Source: Dysgonomonadaceae bacterium zrk40
GTDB taxonomy: Bacteria; Bacteroidota; Bacteroidia; Bacteroidales; Dysgonomonadaceae
Assembly: GCA_016916535.1 (NCBI GenBank)
Contig: CP070276.1
Location: 186,001 to 250,000, forward strand
DNA: 64,000 bases
Direction: 5' to 3'
Shown here: piece by piece, positions 31,900 to 41,496 of the stretch
Layout of the letters: each line of letters starts with the position of its first letter
How positions within the stretch are numbered: position 1 is the first letter of the stretch
Made by a program: the position numbers and the translations under genes
The notes under the pieces: generated by a model
What the model was told of the DNA's origin: nothing
Databases searched by the model: none
The model's input: the letters and a program-made list of their open reading frames with translations, nothing else

Positions 31900-34800
31900 T
31901 CAATACTCGTTCCAGCTTCTGATCTCGATATCCTCCTCACCCATCTTGCAGATGGCGGTGATGAAGGCACTGGCCAGTCGCGAGTTGGTGATCAGCGGGA
32001 TGTTGTAGTCCACCGCACCGCGACGGATGATGTATCCGTTTGTCAGCTCCCGTCGCGTCACATCCTTCGGGATGTTGATGATCAGGTCGAACCGTTTGTC
32101 GGCAATCATCTGGCGGATGTTGTTTTCACCATCTTCATCGGGCCAGTTGACATCGGTGGCGGGGATGCCGTTCTCCTCGAGGAACTTCTGCGTGCCGTGG
32201 CTGGCGTAGAGCTTGTAACCCTGTTCGCCCAGCAGCTTGCAGGCCTCCAGCAGGTCCACCTTCGACTTCACCTCGCCGGAGGAGATGAGGATACCCTTCT
32301 CTTTTTGCGGGAAGCGATAGCCCACAGAGAGCATCGACTTGAGGATGGCATCGTGGAAATCCTCGCCGATGCATCCTACCTCGCCGGTGGAGGACATGTC
32401 CACACCCAGCACCGGGTCGGTGTTCTGGAGGCGGGAGAAGGAGAACTGCGACGCCTTCACGCCGATGTAGTCTAGGTCGAACACCGAGCTGTCGGGTTTG
32501 CGGAAGGGGGCATCGAGCATGATGCGGGTGGCAGTATCAATGAAATTCTGTTTCAGCACCTTCGAGACAAAGGGGAACGAGCGCGATGCACGCAGGTTGC
32601 ACTCGATCACCTTGATCTCGTTGTTCTTGGCAAGATACTGGATGTTGAACGGTCCGGAGATGTTGAGTGCCCTTGCGATCTGCTTGGAGATCTTCTTCAC
32701 GCGGCGCATCGTCTCGAAGTAGAGCTTCTGCGCGGGGAAGACCAGCGTGGCATCGCCCGAGTGGACACCGGCAAACTCCACATGCTCGGAGATGGCATAC
32801 TCCACCACTTCCCCGTTGCGGGCCACGGCATCGAACTCGATCTCCTTGGCGTTTTGCATGAAGGAGGAGACCACCACGGGGAACTCTTTCGAGACGTTGG
32901 CGGCCAGCTGCAGGAAGGTGTGCATCTGTTCGCTGTCGTAGCAGACGTTCATGGCAGCTCCCGAGAGCACATAGGAGGGGCGGATGAGCACCGGGAAGCC
33001 TACCTCCTCGACGAAGCTGTCGATCTCGTCGAAGCTGGTGAGCTCCTTCCAGCGGGGCTGGTCGATGCCCAGCTCATCGAGCATGGCGGAGAACTTGTGA
33101 CGGTTCTCGGCCCGGTCGATGGAGAGGGGCGAGGTGCCCAGGATGGGTACCTCCTGCCGGTGCAGCTTCATGGCCAGGTTGTTGGGGATCTGTCCCCCCA
33201 CGGAGACGATGACGCCCTTGGGTGTTTCGATGTCGATCACGTCGAGCACACGTTCGAAGGTAAGCTCATCGAAGTAGAGGCGGTCGCACATGTCGTAGTC
33301 GGTGGAGACCGTCTCCGGGTTGTAGTTGATCATCACCGACTGGTAGCCGAGCTCACGTGCGGTCTGCACGGCATTCACCGAGCACCAGTCGAACTCCACA
33401 GAGGAGCCGATGCGGTAGGCACCGGAGCCCAGCACGATCACGGTCTCTCCCTCCTCGCGGTGGGGGGTGTAGGCCTTGTCGGAGCCGTAGGTGAAGTAGA
33501 GGTAGTTGGTCTTGTCGGGGTGGTCGGAGGCCACGGTGTTGATGCGGCGCACCACAGGCAGCACCGACAGCTGCTTGCGTCTGTTGCGCACGCGTATCAG
33601 ATCTTCTTCGAGGCTGCCTTCCGGATCTTCCACGAAGCGTGCGATCTGGAAGTCGGAGAAGCCGAGCCGCTTGGCCTCATGCAGCACCTCTGCGGGCAGC
33701 TCTTCAATCTTCTGGTAGGTGGAGAGCACCTTCGAGTAGTTGTGTATGTTCTCCAGCTTCTCCAGGAACCAGCGGTCGATCTTGGTCAGCTCTTCGATCT
33801 GAGCCACGGTATATCCTTTTTCGAGGGCATCGGCGATGGCGAAGATGCGCAGGTCGGTAGGCTTGGAGAGCGACTCTTCCACATTGTCGAAGGTCATCTC
33901 ACGGTTGCCCACGAAGCCGTGCATCCCCTGCCCTATCATCCGGAGCCCTTTCTGGATGATCTCCTCGAACGACTGGCCAATGGACATGATCTCACCCACC
34001 GACTTCATGGAGGAGCCAATCTCGTGGCTCACGCCGTAGAACTTGTTGAGGTCCCACCTCGGGATCTTCACGATCATGTAGTCGACCGAGGGTGCCACGT
34101 AGGCCGAGTTGGGTGTGCCCATCTCGCCGATCTGGTCGAGGGAGTAACCCAGTGCCAGCTTGGTGGCGACGAAGGCGAGCGGGTAGCCCGATGCCTTGGA
34201 GGCGAGCGCCGAGGAGCGGCTCAGGCGGGCGTTGATTTCGATGATACGGTAGTCGTTGGTCTCCGCGTTGAAGGCGTACTGGATGTTGCACTCACCCACG
34301 ATGCCGATGTGGCGTACGGTGCGGCGGGCGATATCCTCGAGTAGCGCGATCTGCTCCTTGTCCAGCGTGATGATGGGTGCCACCACGATGCTCTCGCCGG
34401 TGTGGATGCCCAGCGGGTCGAAGTTCTCCATCGGCACCACCGTGAAGCAGTGGTCGTTCTTGTCGCGGATCACCTCAAACTCGATCTCCTTCCACCCTTT
34501 CAGGCTCTCCTCCACCAGGATCTGGTTGGAGAAGGAGAGGGCGCTCTTGCAGAGCTCGACGAACTCCTCCTCGTTGTTGCAGATGCCCGATCCCTGGCCG
34601 CCAAGGGCATAGGCGGAGCGGACCATGATGGGGAACCCGATCTCATGCGCCGCTCGGAGCGCATCTGCGAGGCTCTCCACGGCGTGCGACAGGGGTGTCT
34701 TGACCTCAATCTCGTTGAGCTTCTTCACGAACAGGTCGCGGTCTTCGGTGATCATGATTGCCTCGACGGTGGTGCCCAGCACCCTCACCCCATGCTTCTC

Positions 34801-35118
34801 CAGCACGCCGCTCTGGTAGAGCTCGGTACCGCAGTTGAGGGCGGTCTGGCCGCCAAAGGCGAGCAGGATGCCGTCGGGCTTTTCCTTCGCGATCACCTTC
34901 TCTACGAAATAGGGGGTGATGGGCAGGAAGTAGACCTTGTCGGCCACCCCTTCGGAGGTTTGTATGGTGGCGATGTTGGGGTTGATCAGGATGGTTTCGA
35001 TCCCCTCCTCGCGCATTGCCTTCAACGCCTGCGAACCGGAGTAGTCAAACTCACCCGCCTGTCCGATCTTCAGGGCTCCCGAGCCCAGTAATACTACTTT
35101 CTTGATTGATTGGTCCAT
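31900..35118 (-). CDS. carB: Carbamoyl-phosphate synthase large subunit, first paralogue
   Basis: A 1072-residue synthase that makes carbamoyl phosphate from bicarbonate, ATP and ammonia delivered by CarA, for pyrimidines and arginine. Both ATP-grasp halves are complete: GSGALKIGQAGEFDYSGSQA at the start of the first and GSGAYRIGSSVEFDWCSVNA at the start of the second, with an allosteric MGS-like domain at the C-terminus (EKGILISSGEVKSKVDLL). It is the distal gene of carA-carB-carB, 85 bases after the other copy. The GSGxLxIGQAGEFDYSGSQ and INPNIATIQTSEG phrases match the eukaryotic CAD type, not the E. coli type (GAGPIVIGQACEFDYSG). Confidence 0.92.
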   Translation of the reverse strand: MDQSIKKVVLLGSGALKIGQAGEFDYSGSQALKAMREEGIETILINPNIATIQTSEGVADKVYFLPITPYFVEKVIAKEKPDGILLAFGGQTALNCGTELYQSGVLEKHGVRVLGTTVEAIMITEDRDLFVKKLNEIEVKTPLSHAVESLADALRAAHEIGFPIMVRSAYALGGQGSGICNNEEEFVELCKSALSFSNQILVEESLKGWKEIEFEVIRDKNDHCFTVVPMENFDPLGIHTGESIVVAPIITLDKEQIALLEDIARRTVRHIGIVGECNIQYAFNAETNDYRIIEINARLSRSSALASKASGYPLAFVATKLALGYSLDQIGEMGTPNSAYVAPSVDYMIVKIPRWDLNKFYGVSHEIGSSMKSVGEIMSIGQSFEEIIQKGLRMIGQGMHGFVGNREMTFDNVEESLSKPTDLRIFAIADALEKGYTVAQIEELTKIDRWFLEKLENIHNYSKVLSTYQKIEELPAEVLHEAKRLGFSDFQIARFVEDPEGSLEEDLIRVRNRRKQLSVLPVVRRINTVASDHPDKTNYLYFTYGSDKAYTPHREEGETVIVLGSGAYRIGSSVEFDWCSVNAVQTARELGYQSVMINYNPETVSTDYDMCDRLYFDELTFERVLDVIDIETPKGVIVSVGGQIPNNLAMKLHRQEVPILGTSPLSIDRAENRHKFSAMLDELGIDQPRWKELTSFDEIDSFVEEVGFPVLIRPSYVLSGAAMNVCYDSEQMHTFLQLAANVSKEFPVVVSSFMQNAKEIEFDAVARNGEVVEYAISEHVEFAGVHSGDATLVFPAQKLYFETMRRVKKISKQIARALNISGPFNIQYLAKNNEIKVIECNLRASRSFPFVSKVLKQNFIDTATRIMLDAPFRKPDSSVFDLDYIGVKASQFSFSRLQNTDPVLGVDMSSTGEVGCIGEDFHDAILKSMLSVGYRFPQKEKGILISSGEVKSKVDLLEACKLLGEQGYKLYASHGTQKFLEENGIPATDVNWPDEDGENNIRQMIADKRFDLIINIPKDVTRRELTNGYIIRRGAVDYNIPLITNSRLASAFITAICKMGEEDIEIRSWNEY

Positions 35119-35178
35119 TCTTAATCTATTTCTTTGCTTTATAATTTTTCTATCTTTTTTCCCTTGTTCAGCTGATCA

Positions 35179-35204
35179 CTGACAACTGATTGCTGACAAC
35201 TGAT
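35179..35204. repeat. Two direct repeats in the carB-carB spacer
   Basis: CTGACAACTGAT occurs at 35179-35190 and 35193-35204, the second copy touching the stop codon of the proximal carB. Related ACTGAT-rich runs are common between Bacteroidota genes. No function is known to me. Confidence 0.6.
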
Positions 35205-38200
35205 CAATACTCCCCCCAGTGCCTGATGCCGATCTCCTCTAACGTGATGCGGCAGAAGGCCTTGATGAAGGCGCTGGCCAGACGCGCGTTGGTGATGAGC
35301 GGGATGTTGTAGTCGATGGCGCCCCGCCGGATGCGGTAGCCGTTTGTCAGCTCCCGCTCGGTAAGGTTCTTCGGGATGTTGATCACCAGGTCGAACCGCT
35401 TCTCCGCGATCATGTCGTTCACCTTCAGCGCTGCTTCCTCATCGTCGGGCCAGGCTACAAAGGTGCTCTCCACGCCATTCTCCGCGAGGAAACGCTGCGT
35501 GCCGCCCGTGGCGAAGAGGTTGTATCCCTTTTGCTGCAGAAGGCGGCAGGCGTCGAGCAGGTCCACCTTCGAGCGGGTACCGCCGGAGGAGACCACGATG
35601 TTCTTCCGGGGGATGCGGTAGCCGACAGCCAACATGGCGGTGAGCAGTGCATCGTCGAAATGGGTGCCGATAGCCCCCACCTCTCCGGTTGAGGCCATAT
35701 CGACTCCCAGCACGGGGTCTGCCTTTTGCAGGCGGGTGAAGGAGAACTGTGAGGCTTTGATTCCCACGTAGTCGAGGTCGAAGGCGGACTTCTCGGGTTG
35801 CTCTACGGGGATCTCGAGCATCACTTTCGTAGCAAGCTCTATAAAGTTTATTTTCAATATCTTCGATACGAACGGGAACGATCTTGACGCTCTCAGGTTG
35901 CACTCGATCACCTTGATGTCGTTCTCCTTTGCCAGGAACTGGATGTTGAAGGGTCCCGAGATGTTGAGTGCCCTCGCAATCTCACGTGTGATCTGCTTGA
36001 TGCGCCGGATGGTCTGCACATAGATCTTCTGTGCCGGGAAGAGGATGGTGGCATCGCCCGAGTGGACACCGGCGAACTCCACGTGCTCGGAGATGGCGTA
36101 GACCACCAGCTCTCCGTTTTGCGCCACGGCATCCATCTCGATCTCCTTGGCCTCCTCCACGAATTCGGAGACCACCACGGGGTAACGGGCCGATACCTCG
36201 GTGGCGAGCGTCAGGAACCGTTCCAACTCATCCTTGTTGGAGCAGACGTTCATGGCTGCCCCGGAGAGGACGTAGGAGGGGCGTACCAGCAGGGGGAAGC
36301 CCACCTCATCCACGAAGCGGTGGATCTCGTTGAGGGTGGTGAGCTCCTGCCAGCGGGGCTGGTCGATCTGTAGCCGGTCGAGCATGGAGGAGAACTTGTG
36401 GCGGTCTTCGGCGTTGTCGATGCTCTTGGCGGAGGTGCCCAGCAGCCGCACGCCGGCGTTGTCGAGCTTCACCGCCAGGTTGTTGGGTATCTGCCCCCCT
36501 ACGGAGACGATGACGCCATGGGGGTTCTCCAGCTCGATGATGTCCATCACCCGCTCATAGGAGAGCTCGTCGAAGTAGAGCCGGTCGCACATGTCATAGT
36601 CGGTGGAGACGGTCTCGGGGTTGTAGTTGATCATCACCGAGCGGTAGCCCTCGCTGCGCACGGTGTTGAGGGCGTTCACCGAGCACCAGTCGAACTCCAC
36701 CGAGGAGCCGATGCGGTAGGCCCCGGAGCCCAGGACGATCACCGAGCGGTGGTCACCCAGGTAGTGGACATCGTTCTCGGTGCCGTTGTAGGTGAGGTAG
36801 AGGTAGTTGGTTTGTGCGGGGTACTCAGCCGCGAGGGTGTCGATCTGCTTGACCACGGGGAGCAGCCCGCGCTTTTTGCGGTAGCTGCGGATGGTGAGGG
36901 GTGCCTCGTCGCTGATCTGCTCCTTCCAGAGGGCGCGTGCCACCTGGTAGTCGGAGAAGCCTTGTTGCTTGGCAAGTTGCAGCAACTCGTCGAAGCCGTT
37001 GTTGTGTGCCGCCCCGAAGTCGATCGCTTCGGGCCGGTATGCTTCGAGCTTTTCGGCCGTCTCAACGATATGATGGAGCTTGCGCAGGAACCACTTGTCG
37101 ATCTTTGTCAGCGCATGGATCTCATCTACTGTGTATCCCTTGCGGAATGCTTTGCTGATGACGAAGATGCGCTGATCGGTAGGCTCGTGCAGAGCCTTGT
37201 CGATGTCATCGATCTTCAGCTCCTTGTTCTCCACGAAGCCGTGCATGCCCAGACCGATCATGCGGAGCCCTTTCTGGATGGCCTCCTCGAAGGTGCGCCC
37301 GATGGCCATGATCTCGCCCACCGACTTCATGGAGGAGCCGATCTCCTTGGAGACGCCGCTGAACTTGCCCAGGTCCCAGCGGGGGATCTTCACCACGATG
37401 TAATCGAGTGCGGGCTCGAAGAAGGCGCTGGTGGAGCGGGTGACCGAGTTTTTCAGGTCGAACAGCCCGTAGCCGAGTCCCAGCTTGGCAGCCACGAATG
37501 CCAGCGGGTAGCCTGTAGCCTTGGAGGCGAGGGCCGAGGAGCGGCTCAGGCGGGCGTTCACCTCAATGACACGGTAGTCTTCCGACTCGGGGTCGAAGGC
37601 GTACTGCACGTTGCACTCACCCACGATGCCGATATGGCGGATGATGCGGATGGCGAGCTCGCGCAGCTTGTGGTACTCGCTGTTGGTGAGGGTCTGCGAG
37701 GGGGCCACCACGATGCTCTCACCGGTATGGATGCCCAGCGGGTCGAAGTTCTCCATGTTGCAGACGGTGATGCAGTTGTCGTAACGGTCGCGCACCACCT
37801 CATACTCGATCTCCTTCCATCCTTTGAGCGACTTCTCGATGAGCAGCTGGTCGGAGTAGTTAAATGCCTTGGTGGCGAGGGCATGCAGCTCCTCCTCGTT
37901 GTTGCAGAAGCCGGAGCCCAGTCCCCCGAGGGCATAGGCGGCACGTACGATGACGGGGTAGTTGAGCGTGCGCGCAGCCGTCAGCGCCTCCTCCATGGTG
38001 GCGGCGGCGAAGCTCTTGATGCTCTTCACCCCTATCTGGTCGAGCTTCTTCACGAAGAGGTCGCGGTCTTCGGTGTCCATGATGGCCTGCACCGGTGTGC
38101 CCAGCACTGCGACGTTGTATTTCTCGAAGACACCCGACTTGTAGAGCTCCACGCCGCAGTTGAGGGCTGTCTGGCCGCCAAAGGCAAGCAGGATGCCGTC

Positions 38201-38506
38201 GGGTTTCTCGCGGGCGATCACCTTCTCCACGAAGAGGGGTGTCACCGGCAGGAAGTAAATCTTGTCGGCGGAGCCTTCGGAGGTCTGCACCGTGGCGATG
38301 TTGGGGTTGATGAGGATGGTCTCCACCCCCTCCTCGCGCAGTGCTTTCAAGGCCTGCGATCCGGAGTAATCGAATTCGCCCGCCTCACCGATCTTGAGGG
38401 CCCCGGAGCCGAGGATCAGCGCTTTCTTGACCTGCAAGGGCCCGGCCGGTGCCGTCTCGTATGGGGTTGTGATTGTTTTGTCGTGGGGTTGTATGCTGTT
38501 GTTCAT
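35204..38506 (-). CDS. carB: Carbamoyl-phosphate synthase large subunit, second paralogue
   Basis: A complete second CarB of 1100 residues, 14 bases after carA. Both ATP-grasp domains (GSGALKIGEAGEFDYSGSQA; GSGAYRIGSSVEFDWCSVNA) and the C-terminal MGS-like domain are present, and no catalytic block appears lost. It differs from its neighbour by an N-terminal tail of about 28 residues and by closer likeness to animal CAD (SLKGWKEIEYEVVRD, NCITVCNMENFDPLGI). The frame is open 56 codons further upstream into carA, but the ATG at 38506 is the first that does not overlap it. Two carB copies may serve pyrimidine and arginine supply under different control (inference). Confidence 0.92.
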   Translation of the reverse strand: MNNSIQPHDKTITTPYETAPAGPLQVKKALILGSGALKIGEAGEFDYSGSQALKALREEGVETILINPNIATVQTSEGSADKIYFLPVTPLFVEKVIAREKPDGILLAFGGQTALNCGVELYKSGVFEKYNVAVLGTPVQAIMDTEDRDLFVKKLDQIGVKSIKSFAAATMEEALTAARTLNYPVIVRAAYALGGLGSGFCNNEEELHALATKAFNYSDQLLIEKSLKGWKEIEYEVVRDRYDNCITVCNMENFDPLGIHTGESIVVAPSQTLTNSEYHKLRELAIRIIRHIGIVGECNVQYAFDPESEDYRVIEVNARLSRSSALASKATGYPLAFVAAKLGLGYGLFDLKNSVTRSTSAFFEPALDYIVVKIPRWDLGKFSGVSKEIGSSMKSVGEIMAIGRTFEEAIQKGLRMIGLGMHGFVENKELKIDDIDKALHEPTDQRIFVISKAFRKGYTVDEIHALTKIDKWFLRKLHHIVETAEKLEAYRPEAIDFGAAHNNGFDELLQLAKQQGFSDYQVARALWKEQISDEAPLTIRSYRKKRGLLPVVKQIDTLAAEYPAQTNYLYLTYNGTENDVHYLGDHRSVIVLGSGAYRIGSSVEFDWCSVNALNTVRSEGYRSVMINYNPETVSTDYDMCDRLYFDELSYERVMDIIELENPHGVIVSVGGQIPNNLAVKLDNAGVRLLGTSAKSIDNAEDRHKFSSMLDRLQIDQPRWQELTTLNEIHRFVDEVGFPLLVRPSYVLSGAAMNVCSNKDELERFLTLATEVSARYPVVVSEFVEEAKEIEMDAVAQNGELVVYAISEHVEFAGVHSGDATILFPAQKIYVQTIRRIKQITREIARALNISGPFNIQFLAKENDIKVIECNLRASRSFPFVSKILKINFIELATKVMLEIPVEQPEKSAFDLDYVGIKASQFSFTRLQKADPVLGVDMASTGEVGAIGTHFDDALLTAMLAVGYRIPRKNIVVSSGGTRSKVDLLDACRLLQQKGYNLFATGGTQRFLAENGVESTFVAWPDDEEAALKVNDMIAEKRFDLVINIPKNLTERELTNGYRIRRGAIDYNIPLITNARLASAFIKAFCRITLEEIGIRHWGEY

Positions 38507-38520
38507 CTTATTCCTCACTT

Positions 38521-39591
38521 TTAAAGCATTTGTACAAAATCCTGGAAGAAGAAGCGGGTGTCGGTGGGTCCACCGGTCGCCTCGGGATGGAACTGCACCG
38601 AGAAAAAGGGTTTGCTCTTGTGGCGTATTCCCTCGTTGGTGCCGTCGTTCATGTTCACGAAATAGGGTTCCCATTCGTTGTTCAGCAGCGACTCATCCAC
38701 GGCGTAGCCATGGTTCTGCGAGGTGATGAAGCATTGGTTGCTGCCCACCTTGCGTACCGGTTGGTTGTGGCTGCGGTGTCCATACTTCAGCTTGTAGGTG
38801 TCGGCGCCGGCCGCCTTTGCCAGCAGCTGGTTGCCCATGCAGATGCCGAAGATGGGTTTCTCCTGCTGCATCGCCTCACGTATGTGTGCCACCGTGGGGC
38901 CGCAGTGGTCGGGGTTGCCCGGCCCGTTGGAGATGAAGAGTCCGTCGTAGTGGAGGGTGCTGAAGTCGTAGTCCCACGGCACGCGTACCAGCCGTACCTG
39001 CTGTTTGAGCAGCTCACGGATGATGTTGAGCTTCACGCCGCAGTCGACCAGCACCACTGTCTTCTCTCCCTTTCCATATTCAATCACCTCGCTGCAGCTC
39101 ACCTTCGCCACCAGGTTCTCCTGCTCGGGATCGTAGAACGCCACCTCATCGTCACTGTCGTAAACGATCTTACCCAGCATGGAGCCCTTTTCGCGCAGCA
39201 CCTTGGTGAGCATGCGGGTATCGATGCCGCTGATGCCGGGGATGCCCTCCGCGCGGAGCCACTGGCCCAGGCTCTCCACGCTGTTCCAGTGTGAGTGCTC
39301 CTCGCAGTAATCCTGCACGATGAGCCCACTGACATGGATGCGGTGGGATTCAAAAAAATCGGAAATTCCGTCTGTTGCGCTTTTGGCGGCAACTCCGTAA
39401 TTTCCGATGATGGGGTATGTGAGTGTTAAAATCTGTCCTTCGTAGGAGGGGTCTGTGAGGCTCTCGGGGTAACCGACCATTGCGGTGTTGAAAACAACCT
39501 CTCCCGATGTGGCCTTTTCAGCTCCAAACGATTGTCCATGAAAAACCATCCCGTTTTCAAGGATCAATCGCACCGGCTTGTATCTGTGCAT
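38521..39591 (-). CDS. carA: Carbamoyl-phosphate synthase small subunit
   Basis: A 356-residue glutamine amidotransferase that feeds ammonia to CarB. The N-terminal CPSase domain starts PVRLILENGMVFHGQSFG; the C-terminal class I GATase has nucleophile C251 in FGICMGNQLL and the dyad H335/E337 in SVQFHPEATG. Asn254 replaces the His usual in GICLGHQ. The surrounding text (GHRSHNQP, SQNHGYAVD, NDGTNEGI) again resembles the CAD amidotransferase. First gene of carA-carB-carB, with a likely promoter element 47 bases upstream. Confidence 0.92.
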   Translation of the reverse strand: MHRYKPVRLILENGMVFHGQSFGAEKATSGEVVFNTAMVGYPESLTDPSYEGQILTLTYPIIGNYGVAAKSATDGISDFFESHRIHVSGLIVQDYCEEHSHWNSVESLGQWLRAEGIPGISGIDTRMLTKVLREKGSMLGKIVYDSDDEVAFYDPEQENLVAKVSCSEVIEYGKGEKTVVLVDCGVKLNIIRELLKQQVRLVRVPWDYDFSTLHYDGLFISNGPGNPDHCGPTVAHIREAMQQEKPIFGICMGNQLLAKAAGADTYKLKYGHRSHNQPVRKVGSNQCFITSQNHGYAVDESLLNNEWEPYFVNMNDGTNEGIRHKSKPFFSVQFHPEATGGPTDTRFFFQDFVQML

Positions 39592-39638
39592 AGTGCCTAA
39601 AATGTTATGTTGAATTGAACCTTATTGATATCGGAATA

Positions 39639-39646
39639 CAAAGGTA
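39639..39646 (-). promoter_or_regulatory. -7 element before carA
   Basis: The minus strand reads TACCTTTG (TAnnTTTG consensus), 47 bases upstream of the carA ATG. A TTTG lies 24 bases further upstream (39671-39674), a little far for the usual spacing. Confidence 0.45.
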
Positions 39647-39738
39647 GCAAAAAAAAGCGAAAAGAGAAACAAACAATCAGCAATCACCCGTTATTTTTAA
39701 CAAAATGACAACGATTGCTCCTATTGCCTTGTTCCTGT

Positions 39739-39948
39739 TCACTCCTCCGGGTGCTCCCTCTGCTCCTTGCTGAAACCGAGGATCCACAACACCACCCCCA
39801 CGATGATCACCACGATGGTGATGATGGGGAAGAATCCGAGCAGGTACTCCCACCCCATCAGGTATCCGAAAAGCAGAAATGCGGCGGCTACGAGTATCGC
39901 GGCAAGGGTTGCCAGCAGCTGTGCCGTGCTCTTTTTGAGTCGTGCCAT
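39739..39948 (-). CDS. Small membrane protein of unknown function
   Basis: A 69-residue protein starting MARLKKSTAQLLATLAAILV with two hydrophobic segments (about residues 10-30 and 35-55) separated by a short GWEYLLGF loop and a charged tail KEQREHPEE. It is probably an inner-membrane protein. The frame is open 36 codons upstream but would start within the promoter region of the SIMPL gene, so the shorter start is used. No family recognised. Confidence 0.5.
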   Translation of the reverse strand: MARLKKSTAQLLATLAAILVAAAFLLFGYLMGWEYLLGFFPIITIVVIIVGVVLWILGFSKEQREHPEE

Positions 39949-40020
39949 AACCTGTAATTGTATCTGTTTTGATTTTTGGAAGCCAAATATAGCATATTTT
40001 TCTGAAAACGCCACTTTTCC

Positions 40021-40040
40021 GCAAAGATGATTATCTTTGC
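40021..40040 (+). promoter_or_regulatory. SIMPL gene promoter within a palindrome
   Basis: GCAAAGAT and ATCTTTGC are perfect inverted arms around gatt. The plus strand contains TATCTTTG at 40032-40039, a full -7 match 32 bases before the ATG at 40072. A regulator binding the palindrome would cover the promoter. Confidence 0.5.
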
Positions 40041-40071
40041 ATGCAAAGGGATTCAATAAAAAATTGCACGT

Positions 40072-40773
40072 ATGAAAAACAGGATCATTGAAGCAGCGAT
40101 CATAGCCGTGGGTATCACCCTGCTGGGTTACATGATTCGCTCGGGAATTGACAGTTTCAAGGAGAGAGACCGCGTGGTGAGCGTGAAGGGGCTGGCAGAG
40201 ATGGAGGTGGCGGCCGACAAGGTGGTATGGCCCCTGATGTACAAGGATATCGGAAACGAGCTGCTCTCACTCTACAACAACATTCAAACGAAGAACAACA
40301 CCATTGTCTCCTTCCTGAAAACCAACGGTATCACTGATGAGGAGATCAGCATCTCACCACCGGAAATCATTGACATGGAAGCGGAGCGTTATGCGGCGCA
40401 GGCACCGCAGTACCGTTACAACGCCACCTCGGTGATCACCGTCAGCTCTGGTGATGTGGAGAAGGTGCGAAAGCTGATAGCCGAACAGACGGAGCTGCTG
40501 AAGCAGGGGGTAGCCATCACCGGCGGTGATTATCGTTACAGCATCCTCTACGAGTTTACCGGATTAAATGCGATCAAGCCCAATATGATAGAGACGGCCA
40601 CAAAGAATGCACGAGAAGCTGCCGAGAAGTTTGCAGTGGACTCGGGCAGCAAGCTGGGCAAGATACGCGATGCATCGCAGGGTCAGTTCACCATCACCGA
40701 CCGTGATGCCAACACCCCATACATCAAGAATGTACGGGTGGTGACCACGGTGAATTACTACCTGAAGAATTAA
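40072..40773 (+). CDS. SIMPL-domain (DUF541) protein
   Basis: A 233-residue protein with one N-terminal hydrophobic anchor (IIEAAIIAVGITLLGYMI) and an extracytoplasmic SIMPL domain: VVSVKGLAEMEVAADKVVW, then SPPEIIDMEAERYAAQAP and the closing NVRVVTTVNYYLKN. SIMPL proteins are periplasmic or membrane-bound, form large assemblies in some bacteria, and have no agreed biochemical role. It is convergent with the Nudix-type regulator, with only 12 bases between stops. Confidence 0.85.
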   Translation: MKNRIIEAAIIAVGITLLGYMIRSGIDSFKERDRVVSVKGLAEMEVAADKVVWPLMYKDIGNELLSLYNNIQTKNNTIVSFLKTNGITDEEISISPPEIIDMEAERYAAQAPQYRYNATSVITVSSGDVEKVRKLIAEQTELLKQGVAITGGDYRYSILYEFTGLNAIKPNMIETATKNAREAAEKFAVDSGSKLGKIRDASQGQFTITDRDANTPYIKNVRVVTTVNYYLKN

Positions 40774-40785
40774 GGATCTCCTCTG

Positions 40786-41478
40786 TCAGAGAGAGAATCG
40801 TTTACCTTTTTCAAGGAACAGCGCATATTTGTCGGGGTTGAAGGTGTAGTAGTAGGCTCCCCGTTTGGAACTCTCCTTGTCTTTGTCCTCCAGCTTGTCC
40901 AACAGATCCATCGTGGTGAGCTTCTTCCGAAAGTTGCGTTTGTCGAGCGGCATCTGGAAGATTGCCTCATAGAGCTCCTGCAACACCGGCAGTGTGAACT
41001 TCTCCTTGAAGAAGTTGAAGATCACCGGCTCTGTGGAGACTTTGTAACGAAGGAGTCGCAGGGCATCGTCCACCATCTTGTTGTGGTCGAACACCAGCTG
41101 CGGCAGCTCATTGATATTGGTCCACCTGGCATCATACTCCCTGGCAAGTGAGGTATCGAACTGTTCCATCTTCACCAGCCCGAAGAAGGCAACAGAGACG
41201 ACCCTGTCGCCGGTATCCCTGTGGAGATCACCGTAAGCTCCTACCTGCTCCATGTATATATTTTTCTGCCGGGTGAAATTGAACAGGATATTCTCGGCGG
41301 TTTCATTCAGGGTTTCCTGTTCATCCATAAAACCTCCCATCAGCGACCATTCGTTCTTCATCGGCTCCACAGGACGACGGGTCAACAACAGATGCAGCTC
41401 TTTGTTGCGGAAACCGAGGATGATGCAATCGACGGCAATCAGGAAACGACTTTTGTTGGAGTAGTATGCTGGTATCAT
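40786..41478 (-). CDS. Nudix-fold transcription regulator (NrtR/AraR-like) with dead Nudix box
   Basis: A 230-residue protein with an N-terminal Nudix fold (residues 10-140) and a C-terminal winged helix (about 150-225: EKFTLPVLQELYEAIFQMPL, DKRNFRKKL). The Nudix box GX5EX7REUXEEXGU is degenerate: G49 and E55 are present, but positions expected to be R63, E64, E67 and E68 are N, I, N and F. Catalysis is therefore unlikely. Proteins of this layout in Bacteroides (AraR) sense sugars and repress or activate sugar genes. It sits next to galK, a sugar carrier gene and galM, so it is a good candidate for their regulator. A terminator separates it from galK. Confidence 0.82.
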   Translation of the reverse strand: MIPAYYSNKSRFLIAVDCIILGFRNKELHLLLTRRPVEPMKNEWSLMGGFMDEQETLNETAENILFNFTRQKNIYMEQVGAYGDLHRDTGDRVVSVAFFGLVKMEQFDTSLAREYDARWTNINELPQLVFDHNKMVDDALRLLRYKVSTEPVIFNFFKEKFTLPVLQELYEAIFQMPLDKRNFRKKLTTMDLLDKLEDKDKESSKRGAYYYTFNPDKYALFLEKGKRFSL

Positions 41479-41496
41479 CTCACAGTAAGGTGAAAA

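Noticed and set aside
36398-38524. A 708-codon open frame on the plus strand opposite the proximal carB, and similar ones at 32761-34344 and 28611-29903
   Set aside because: They are shadows of GC-rich, strongly biased genes on the minus strand (carB, carB, Gfo/Idh/MocA) and show no domain-like sequence.
40786-41478. An active Nudix hydrolase
   Set aside because: The catalytic REUXEE residues of the Nudix box are replaced by N, I, N and F, so only the fold is kept.
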